18,857 nucleotides of DNA from Methanobacterium sp. GTDB lineage: Archaea; Methanobacteriota; Methanobacteria; Methanobacteriales; Methanobacteriaceae. Made by a program: the position numbers and the translations under genes. The stretch is taken from contig JAQVTJ010000025.1 in NCBI GenBank assembly GCA_028700095.1, forward strand, positions 1 to 18,857, read 5' to 3'. The notes below the pieces were generated by a model. That model was given only the letters and a program-made list of their open reading frames with translations, ran no database searches and had not been told where the DNA came from. This document shows, piece by piece, positions 12,649 through 18,857 of this stretch; position 1 is the first letter of the stretch, and each line of letters opens with the position of its first letter.

Positions 12649-14000
12649 TCATTTTTTAGTTAATATTGATGTGAAAATTCCCATGGCACTTAATATAGCT
12701 ATAGCAACTAATGAAATTCGAAGGCTTAAGATTAATTCAGGATAATTTGAAGGAACAATTTCCACATTTCCCATAACAATGGAAATAATTAACATTACTA
12801 TACCAGTTCCAAATATCTGACCCATAGACCTTATATCACTTAATATGGCACTTGCAACCCCAAAATGTTTTTTACTTACAGAACCAATTACTAATTTAGT
12901 ATTAGACGAATAAAATAAACCAATACCTGCTCCAAAAATAATAAGAGACAATATTCCTAGAGAATTAGCATTTTCAACATTAATTAATGTCATAAGAGCT
13001 ATTCCTATGGTTGTTAATATCATACCAATTGTTGATACATTTCCAGGATCAATTTTATCAGATAACTTTCCTGCAAAAGGAGATACTAAAACCATTACAA
13101 TAGATTGAATAGAAACTATTAACCCTGCTGTAATAGGACTATAACCCTTTAAATATTGTAAATAAAGACTTAAAATAAGTCCTATTGGTACAAATGCACC
13201 ATAATTTATAAATGCAGTTATATTTCCAAGGGTGAAAATTCTATTATTAAATATATTTAAATCTATTAATGGATAAGTAACTCTTTTTTCAACTAGATAG
13301 AATATTGAAAGTCCTATTATCCCACCAATCACTAAAAATACACTGTAATTTTTAGTAAAATCAGAAAATCCATAAATTATTGATATTATTGATATGCCCA
13401 ATATAAATGATCCTAAAATATCTAATTTTTCCCCTTTAGATTCTATCCATTCATATTTAAATCTTATAATGGCAAAAGTTGCTGCAAGCCCTATAAATGT
13501 ATCTAAATAAAATAATGCTTTCCATCCTACTATTTCAGTAATTATACCTCCAAGTATAGGTCCAAATACTAATCCTACAAAAACACTCATTGATGTAATC
13601 CCAAATGCTTTACCTCTTTCATTTATATGAAATACAGAGGATATCATGGCATTTAAGTTAGCAAATATCATTGCATTTCCTATAGCTTGAAATATTCTGA
13701 CAAATAAGAACATTTCTCCAGACTGAAAATGCAGATATTAATGAACTTATTGTGAAAATAATTAATCCATATTGAAAGATACGTTTACGCCCATATATCT
13801 CCCATCCTACCAAAAGGGATGTAAAGTATAGCATTTACAAGTAAATAAATTGTTGATACCCAAGTTATAAATACAGCAGATAAATCAAATTCCACAGCTA
13901 AAGTAGGTAATGCCAGGTTAATAGATGCTCTAACAAAAGGTGTAAGAAAGGATACTAATATTCCTATAATTAATACATCTCTTTTTAATTTACCATCCAT
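12649..14000 (-). pseudogene. MFS drug exporter (DHA2-like), two frameshifts
   Basis: Two minus-strand frames (13785-14000, 71 residues; 12649-13713, 354 residues) are the N- and C-terminal parts of one 14-helix exporter of about 450 residues. The first ends in GRMGDIWA, where MFS motif A would continue. Between them, a third frame (about 13722-13792) reads GRKRIFQYGLIIF, precisely the missing piece of motif A and the next helix. Lesion one is in ATATAT (13793-13798), consistent with loss of one AT unit. Lesion two lies near 13718-13724. The C-terminal part shows motif C (GPILGGIITEIVGWKALFYLD) and QSIVMVLVSPFAGKLSDKI. Only 24 residues separate the parts and no other decay is seen, so the damage is recent or a sequencing error. 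Confidence 0.85.
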
Positions 14001-14046
14001 AAAAACACCATCATCCCAACAATTTTATTCACAAATTTTCTTGTAA

Positions 14047-14062
14047 ATTAGTATATACTAAT
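14047..14062. promoter_or_regulatory. 16-bp perfect palindrome, probable operator/TATA of MFS gene
   Basis: ATTAGTATATACTAAT is fully symmetric and contains a TATATA core 47-62 bases before the MFS start, so it overlaps the likely TATA box on the minus strand. Symmetric sites of this kind are typical for dimeric winged-helix repressors such as MarR types that control exporters. No regulator gene is adjacent. Confidence 0.55.
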
Positions 14063-14279
14063 AGTTTATGTTAAACCACTAAAAATTTAGACCATACACT
14101 ATTTTAATGATATCTACTATTTTTTAAAGACTTTTCAGGATATAAAACTATTTCCTTAATTAAATTAATTTTACCTATAAAATTAAATTATATCATTTTA
14201 TTTTATAAAAATTTCCAACAAACATCTAGGTAAGTTATAAAAAAAAAATTTCCATACATGCTCTAAAAAAATATATTTT

Positions 14280-14288
14280 AAAAAAAAA
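14280..14288 (-). terminator. T-run after ABC operon (minus strand)
   Basis: Nine A residues on the plus strand read as nine T on the minus strand, about 50 bases past the ATPase stop. A second run lies at 14239-14248. Confidence 0.4.
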
Positions 14289-14338
14289 TTTTTTTATTTT
14301 AATATAATTTTAAAATTCTCATATCTCAAAGAAAAATA

Positions 14339-15010
14339 TTATAATTTATTTAAATGGATAAATGTGCCATCTGCAATTTTAGTAAGTTTACCGCCTAGTT
14401 TAGGGATATTTTCATTGTTTGTTGTTATAACTACTGTTAAATTTTCTGTTCTATTTAATTCATGAAGAGTTTTTATTAATTTTTCACTTTCGGATGTATG
14501 AAGATCTCCTGTAGGTTCATCAGCAAGTATAATTGAATGATTATTTACCATAGCACGTGCTAAACAAACTTTTTGCCAGTCTTCTGTGGACATTTCATTT
14601 GGAAGTTTCATATAATCATGGAAATCTACTTTTTCCAATAATTTCCTTGCAAGTTCTTTATCTGTATGAATCATTGGGAGTGTAACATTTTCAATGGCAT
14701 TTAATGTATGTATAAGGTTTGAACCTTGGAATAAAAATCCGATCTCCTCTCTTATTATAATATTTCTCTTTTTTTGAGGAAGTTCTGCACTGTTTTTACC
14801 TTTTATCCATACATTTCCCATGGTAGGTAATTCTAATAATCCCATTACTCTAATTAATGTGGATTTACCCGAACCAGATGGTCCATATATTATATTAAAA
14901 GAACCTTCTTCAATTGTATAATCTATATTAGCTAAAGAATGGATAACATGTTCTCCATTATTATATATTTTCCATATATCTTCAAGCACCATAATATTAT
15001 CATTATCCAT
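14339..15010 (-). CDS. ABC transporter ATPase (LolD/MacB type), degenerate motifs
   Basis: A 223-residue ATP-binding protein of the family that drives FtsX/MacB-type permeases. Walker A is perfect (GPSGSGKST, 43-51), as are the Q-loop (FLFQGSN, Gln95) and Walker B (IILADEPTGDL, 160-170, Glu165). Two other motifs are abnormal: the signature normally LSGGEQ reads MSTEDW (140-145), and the switch histidine is Asn198 (VVITTNN for VVIVTHD). Such changes usually weaken or abolish ATP hydrolysis at the composite site, though intact flanks (QKVCLARA) show the frame is sound. It overlaps the permease gene by eight bases and is surely its partner. A specialised or failing transporter are both possible. 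Confidence 0.88.
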   Translation of the reverse strand: MDNDNIMVLEDIWKIYNNGEHVIHSLANIDYTIEEGSFNIIYGPSGSGKSTLIRVMGLLELPTMGNVWIKGKNSAELPQKKRNIIIREEIGFLFQGSNLIHTLNAIENVTLPMIHTDKELARKLLEKVDFHDYMKLPNEMSTEDWQKVCLARAMVNNHSIILADEPTGDLHTSESEKLIKTLHELNRTENLTVVITTNNENIPKLGGKLTKIADGTFIHLNKL

Positions 15011-15668
15011 TATTCAATGCCTCCGAAACAGGTTCTTCAGATGCAAACCAAGCAGGAAACAATCCTAAAAGCATACTTAACATTGTAGTAATTGTAATAG
15101 CTGTTACAATTAACCATAATGGAATTAGTATAGATATGGGAATTCCAATAATATTTGATAATAATGATAATCCTACTACACCAACTATAACACCTGCAAT
15201 TGATCCTAATAAACCTAAAAGACAAGCTTCTAATGATAAACTTATAATAAGCTGTTTTTTAGAAAAACCAAGTGTTTTTAATATTCCAATTTCTCTTTTT
15301 CTTTCATTTAAATTAAAACTCATTGTATTTATAATATCTATAATCCCAACTAAAAATGCAATACTTGCAATACCATCTAAAATATAAATAAGATTATTAA
15401 GCAATGCCTGAATGTAAGTTACAACTATAGAATGAGTTATATCTGTTCCAAATAGTGAATTTAGTTCATTAGTAATGGATGTAATAACTGTTTGAGAACT
15501 ACTTTCATTGGTAAATGAACTGGCTTGTGTGAGAAAAGTGTTTAAACCCAATCCTGAACTAACTAAAAACAATAAAATAACAACTCCTACAGTTATTCTT
15601 AAAATAGCAAAGCTATTTCTTAACTTATTTCTACTAAGATTTTTTAAGGATAGTGTGTAGATATTAAT
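15003..15668 (-). CDS. FtsX-like ABC permease, short and without standard start
   Basis: The frame encodes a MacB/FtsX-type permease. The conserved amphipathic entry TLSLKNLSRNKLRNSFAIL leads into the first membrane helix (ITVGVVILLFLVSSGLG); three more helices follow, with the cytoplasmic motif NERKREIGILKTLGFSKKQ before the last pair. The only ATG/GTG/TTG codon upstream of helix 1's end is TTG 15572, which would remove the entry region and half the helix. At the place where Met is expected stands ATT (15666-15668), giving (M)NIYTLSLKN, with a TAG two codons before it and no Shine-Dalgarno site. The extracellular part between helices 1 and 2 is only about 55 residues, far shorter than the usual large domain. 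The gene is coupled to the ATPase. Confidence 0.75.
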   Translation of the reverse strand: MNIYTLSLKNLSRNKLRNSFAILRITVGVVILLFLVSSGLGLNTFLTQASSFTNESSSQTVITSITNELNSLFGTDITHSIVVTYIQALLNNLIYILDGIASIAFLVGIIDIINTMSFNLNERKREIGILKTLGFSKKQLIISLSLEACLLGLLGSIAGVIVGVVGLSLLSNIIGIPISILIPLWLIVTAITITTMLSMLLGLFPAWFASEEPVSEALNNG

Positions 15669-15721
15669 ATACTATAATATTGTATTATCTTTTATTAAAA
15701 TTTATTCCCCAAAAAAGAACT

Positions 15722-15734
15722 AAAAATAAATAAC
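15722..15734 (+). promoter_or_regulatory. Possible promoter of cbiC-hemL
   Basis: AAAAATAAATAAC is a TATA-like run about 65 bases before the cbiC start, in a short gap shared with the divergent ABC permease. A second candidate, TAAATATTAG, lies at 15762-15771. Confidence 0.35.
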
Positions 15735-15791
15735 TTTTTTAAGTAAAATCTAACATCATAGTAAATATTAGTTTATTGGAGTTAAGCAATT

Positions 15792-16442
15792 ATGAATAAA
15801 AAAGATTTAAAAACAACCAGGTTCATGGGAGCATCAACAAAACAGGGCTATGAAATTGCTGAAAAAAGCAGGGAAATAGTTAGATCCCTTATAGCTGATA
15901 AAACTAAAGATTTGTCCAATGAAGAAAGGTTAATAGTTGAACGTATTGTACATTCAACAGCAGATCCAGGATATGCTGATATTACAAAAATGAGCAAGGA
16001 TTTTGTTAAAGTCAGTATGAACTCCATAAAAAATAAAAAAGATGTTTTAACAGATATTAACATGGTTAAAACAGGGATAAATAAATATCATGGTGAAGTT
16101 AATTGTTATATTAAAGATGAAAGAACTGTTACACTTGCAAAAAAATATAATATAACACGTGCAGCTGCTGCAATAAGGGTTGCTGCAGAAAATGATTTTA
16201 ATGGAATAGCAGTAGTTGGAAACGCTCCAACAGCATTGTTAGAAATATTAAATTTATTTAATAAAGGACAGATTAATATAAGTTCAGTTATTGGTGTTCC
16301 TGTAGGTTTTGTAGGTGCTAGTGAATCAAAAAAAGCACTTGAAAAAACAGAAATTCCTTACCTACTAACTGAAGGTCCTAAAGGAGGAACTCCTATTGCT
16401 GTAGCAGCTGTTAACTCTCTTATTAATCTTAAAAAGGAGTAA
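15792..16442 (+). CDS. cbiC: Cobalt-precorrin-8 methylmutase CbiC
   Basis: CbiC moves a methyl group from C-11 to C-12 of cobalt-precorrin-8 to form cobyrinic acid, a late step in corrinoid synthesis; methanogens need corrinoids for methyl transfer. The 216-residue product carries the catalytic His54 in IVHSTADPGYAD, plus the conserved NDFNGIAVVGNAPTAL and GPKGGTPIAVAAVNSL segments. An N-terminal extension of about ten residues (MNKKDLKTTRF) precedes GASTKQGYEIAEKS. GGAG (15778-15781) lies ten bases before the ATG. hemL follows six bases after the stop, so the two probably form an operon of tetrapyrrole genes. Confidence 0.94.
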   Translation: MNKKDLKTTRFMGASTKQGYEIAEKSREIVRSLIADKTKDLSNEERLIVERIVHSTADPGYADITKMSKDFVKVSMNSIKNKKDVLTDINMVKTGINKYHGEVNCYIKDERTVTLAKKYNITRAAAAIRVAAENDFNGIAVVGNAPTALLEILNLFNKGQINISSVIGVPVGFVGASESKKALEKTEIPYLLTEGPKGGTPIAVAAVNSLINLKKE

Positions 16443-16447
16443 ATATA

Positions 16448-17704
16448 ATGAAATCTGAACAATTATTTAATGAATCTAAAAAATTTTTACCAGGCGGTGT
16501 TGATTCTCCTGTAAGGGCCTATAAACCCTATCCTTTCTTTGCAGAGAAAGCTAAAGGATCTAAAATAATAGATGTAGATGGAAAAACTTATATAGATTAT
16601 TGTCTTGCATATGGACCAATGATACTTGGCCATGCAAACCCAAATATAATGGAAGAAGTAATATTACAACTTAAAAATGGCTCTGCATATGGTGTGCCAA
16701 CAGAAAAAGAAATTGAACTTGCAAAAACAGTTATTAAAAAGGTTCCATGTGCAGATATGGTACGTTTTGTGAATTCAGGAACAGAAGCTACAATGAGTGC
16801 TATTCGACTTGCAAGAGCAGCTACCAATAAAGATAAAATAGTGAAATTTGAAGGATCATATCATGGTGCACATGATTATGTTCTTGTAAAATCTGGTTCT
16901 GGAGCAGTGGGTTTACCAGATTCTCCAGGAGTTCCAGAAGAAACCACTAAAAATACAATTTTAGTTCCATTTAATAATGAAAATATACTCCTGGATCTTA
17001 TAAAAGATCATGGTAATTCAATTGCAGCCATAATAGTTGAACCTATTATGGGTAATATTGGATTTATACCACCAAAAAAAGATTATCTGAAATTTTTAAG
17101 AAAAATAACATCTGAAAATAATATAATATTAATTTTTGACGAGGTTATTACAGGTTTCAGAATTGCAGAAGGAGGAGCACAAGAATATTTTAATGTAACA
17201 CCTGATCTTGTTACATTTGGTAAGATACTTGGCGGAGGATTTCCAATAGGTGCACTTGCAGGTAAAAAAGAATTAATGGAAATGTTAGCTCCTTCAGGAA
17301 ATGTTTATCAAGCAGGAACATTTAATGGTAATCCTATTTCTGTTACTGCAGGTTTAGCAACATTAAAACAGCTTAATCATAATTTCTATTCTGAAATGAA
17401 TTTAAAAGGTGAAAAGCTAAGAAAAGGAATAAATGATATATTAGATGAAAATAATCTAAACTACCAAGCTGTGGGTTTAAGCTCCATGTTCCAAATATAT
17501 TTCACTGAAAAGGATGTTTGGAACTATGAAGATGCAAAAACCGCACAAATAGATAAATTCACACATTACTTCCACTCACTCCTTAATAATGGTATTTTTA
17601 TACCACCCTCTCAGTTTGAGTGCTGTTTCCTATCAATCATGCATAATGATAATGATATCCAAAACACCCTGGAAATAATAGATAAAGAAATGAAAAAATA
17701 TTAA
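16448..17704 (+). CDS. hemL: Glutamate-1-semialdehyde 2,1-aminomutase
   Basis: A PLP enzyme that converts glutamate-1-semialdehyde into 5-aminolevulinate, the precursor for corrinoids, F430 and sirohaem in methanogens. The 418-residue length is normal. Landmarks are GGVDSPVRAYKP at the N-terminus, SGTEATMSAIRLARA (110-124), the aspartate that binds the PLP ring nitrogen (IFDEVITGFR, Asp231) and the Schiff-base Lys259 in TFGKILGGGFPIGA. AAGGAG overlapping the cbiC end serves as ribosome binding site. Its pairing with cbiC links precursor supply to corrinoid synthesis. Confidence 0.96.
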   Translation: MKSEQLFNESKKFLPGGVDSPVRAYKPYPFFAEKAKGSKIIDVDGKTYIDYCLAYGPMILGHANPNIMEEVILQLKNGSAYGVPTEKEIELAKTVIKKVPCADMVRFVNSGTEATMSAIRLARAATNKDKIVKFEGSYHGAHDYVLVKSGSGAVGLPDSPGVPEETTKNTILVPFNNENILLDLIKDHGNSIAAIIVEPIMGNIGFIPPKKDYLKFLRKITSENNIILIFDEVITGFRIAEGGAQEYFNVTPDLVTFGKILGGGFPIGALAGKKELMEMLAPSGNVYQAGTFNGNPISVTAGLATLKQLNHNFYSEMNLKGEKLRKGINDILDENNLNYQAVGLSSMFQIYFTEKDVWNYEDAKTAQIDKFTHYFHSLLNNGIFIPPSQFECCFLSIMHNDNDIQNTLEIIDKEMKKY

Positions 17705-18039
17705 ACATCTATAAAAAAAAAGAAGTTATTATATAAAAAAAAAATATCTCTCCATTTTTTTTTATTATTAATATTCCCATCCTACCTAATTATTATATTA
17801 CAAAGGATAATATAGGCTAGATTATAATAAAACTAAAATATTAACTAATAAAATATAATTTAATTGGAGATTATATATAAAAATCTTAATAGGAAAATAG
17901 GAACTTTTCTTTTTATTTTTTTTAACCTACACATTATAAATATAAAATTCATATTTAAACCCTAATAAAATAGATTCATTAATAAAAATATAATTTAAAG
18001 TAGTGTATTAATAAAACCTGGGAGTTCAAGTGGTTTAAG
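17705..18039. other. AT-rich gap between hemL and mtxX
   Basis: No gene and no clear inverted repeat are seen. Apart from the terminator at 17755-17763 and a TATA-like stretch at about 17985-17997 (AAAATATAATTTA) that could drive mtxX, it is plain A/T sequence. Confidence 0.6.
17755..17763 (+). terminator. T-run terminator of cbiC-hemL
   Basis: Nine T residues about 50 bases after the hemL stop, in the gap before mtxX. Confidence 0.45.
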
Positions 18040-18762
18040 ATGAAGATTGTAGCAGGTTTAGGTAAAAATCAGAAGGTTATTAAAGCAATTGAAAATGTAG
18101 ATTTTGAAGTTATACAAACAAAATCAGAAGAAGAACTTGTTAAACTACTTTTTAATGGCCATGCAGACGCAGCAATCAGAGGATCACTAAGTGCATCTAA
18201 AATATTAGTTCAATTAAAAGAAAAATATCCTAATATTGCAAGAGCTTCTTTTATAGATTTAAAAGGACATAAATTTCTTTTAGCACCTGTTGGTATAGAT
18301 GAAGGTGATAAATTAAAACAAAAACTATACATTGCAAAGGAAGGATCCCAATTTTTAACATCAATTGGTATAAAACCCAAATTAGGAATATTATCAGGTG
18401 GAAGATCCCAAGATTATGGTAGAAGCACCAAAGTAGATGATTCATTAAACCAGGGAAAACTTTTAACTTCATTAATCCAAAAACAATCCATTAATACTAA
18501 ACATTACCACATACTAATTGAAGATGCAATTAAAGAAGGTTCAAATTTAATTATTGCAACAGATGGAATATGTGGAAATCTAATATTTAGAACCCTAATC
18601 CATTTAGGAAATGCCACAAGTCATGGTGCAATAACATTAGGAATGAAAGAAATATTTATAGATACATCACGCTCACAAAATATTCAGGGATATGAAAATG
18701 CCCTTAAATTTGCATATTATCTTGCAAATCTAAAAAAAAAAAATTTAACTCTAATAAAATAA
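18040..18762 (+). CDS. mtxX: Methanogenesis marker protein 4, MtxX
   Basis: The 240-residue product resembles MtxX, a protein of the phosphate acetyl/butyryltransferase fold found almost only in methanogens and counted among the methanogenesis markers. Visible features are MKIVAGLGKNQKVIKAIE, the segment HADAAIRGSLSASKIL, LGILSGGRSQDYGR (about 113-127), and C-terminal IIATDGICGNLIFRTLIHLGNATSHGA that matches the ligand-binding end of this fold. It has been called a methyltransferase, but I know of no firm biochemical proof. GGGAG lies at about 18020-18025 upstream, rather far from the ATG. Transcribed alone. Confidence 0.85.
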   Translation: MKIVAGLGKNQKVIKAIENVDFEVIQTKSEEELVKLLFNGHADAAIRGSLSASKILVQLKEKYPNIARASFIDLKGHKFLLAPVGIDEGDKLKQKLYIAKEGSQFLTSIGIKPKLGILSGGRSQDYGRSTKVDDSLNQGKLLTSLIQKQSINTKHYHILIEDAIKEGSNLIIATDGICGNLIFRTLIHLGNATSHGAITLGMKEIFIDTSRSQNIQGYENALKFAYYLANLKKKNLTLIK

Positions 18763-18857
18763 AGAGATAATATTCTGATAATCTATAAAAAAAGAAATAA
18801 TTCTTATATCCCACATCTCCTATAAACTTTTATATTACATTTTACAATTAATTCAGT

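Larger units (their letters stand above)
14001..14338. other. Gap between MFS pseudogene and ABC operon
   Basis: No protein gene is seen. It holds the palindrome ATTAGTATATACTAAT at 14047-14062 in the MFS promoter, and A-runs (T-runs on the minus strand) at 14239-14248 and 14280-14288 that could end the ABC transcript. The rest is plain A/T. Confidence 0.6.

Noticed and set aside
15136..15387. 83-codon plus-strand frame opposite the ABC permease
   Set aside because: Antisense of the conserved permease region; no ribosome binding site.
1..18857. CRISPR array, IS element, tRNA or rRNA genes
   Set aside because: No regularly spaced direct repeats, no transposase frame with terminal repeats, and no tRNA T-loop (GGTTCRA) or rRNA signature was found by eye on either strand.

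Overview
The window is a piece of a very AT-rich archaeal chromosome, almost certainly a methanogen of the order Methanobacteriales, with Methanosphaera or Methanobrevibacter the best guesses. The evidence is the archaeal exosome/ribosome-biogenesis gene cluster, Shine-Dalgarno sites of the GGAGGTGAT type, TATA-box promoters, T-run terminators, a separately encoded C-terminal part of family B DNA polymerase (a hallmark of Methanobacteriales), a methanogenesis-marker protein (MtxX), and corrinoid, haem-precursor and hydrogenase-maturation genes. The genus is an inference; no rRNA gene is present.

Layout. 1-2779 (+): SBDS (3' end only), rrp4, rrp41 and rrp42, the RNA exosome operon. 2780-3181: a gene-free gap that holds a promoter, about 195 nt of closely packed hairpins and a T-run, the best candidate for an undescribed RNA gene. 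3182-4374 (+): rpl37Ae, rpoP (short, easily missed), a Brix/Imp4-like ribosome biogenesis protein and the KEOPS subunit Pcc1. 4467-5092 (+): prefoldin beta and a DUF3194-type protein. 5163-7331 (+): a HisA/HisF-like protein, a PfkB-family kinase and an unknown acidic protein. 7470-9765 (-): a tiny membrane protein, a HAD phosphatase, the split DNA polymerase B C-terminal subunit and ribosomal protein S8e. 10204-12545 (+): an unknown small protein, hypE, and an RDD membrane protein. 12649-15668 (-): an MFS exporter broken by two frameshifts, then an ABC transporter ATPase and permease that both look atypical. 15792-18762 (+): cbiC, hemL and mtxX.

How the genes fit together. The first 5 kb joins RNA decay (exosome), ribosome assembly (SBDS, Brix, L37Ae), transcription (RpoP), tRNA modification (KEOPS Pcc1) and cotranslational folding (prefoldin), with mostly overlapping or nearly touching genes and many TTG/GTG starts preceded by good Shine-Dalgarno sites. 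The S8e-PolB2 pair joins translation and replication. HypE (NiFe hydrogenase maturation), CbiC and HemL (corrinoid and tetrapyrrole synthesis, the latter also feeding F430) and MtxX all point to hydrogen-dependent methanogenesis. The stretch 12.6-15.7 kb is the accessory part: transporter genes in states of decay or unusual divergence, with a 16-bp perfect palindrome at the MFS promoter.

The strongest leads are the structured RNA at about 2921-3117, the atypical ABC transporter (no ordinary start codon in the permease, degenerate signature and switch motifs in the ATPase), and candidate sRNA/operator elements in the 9766-10203 gap.
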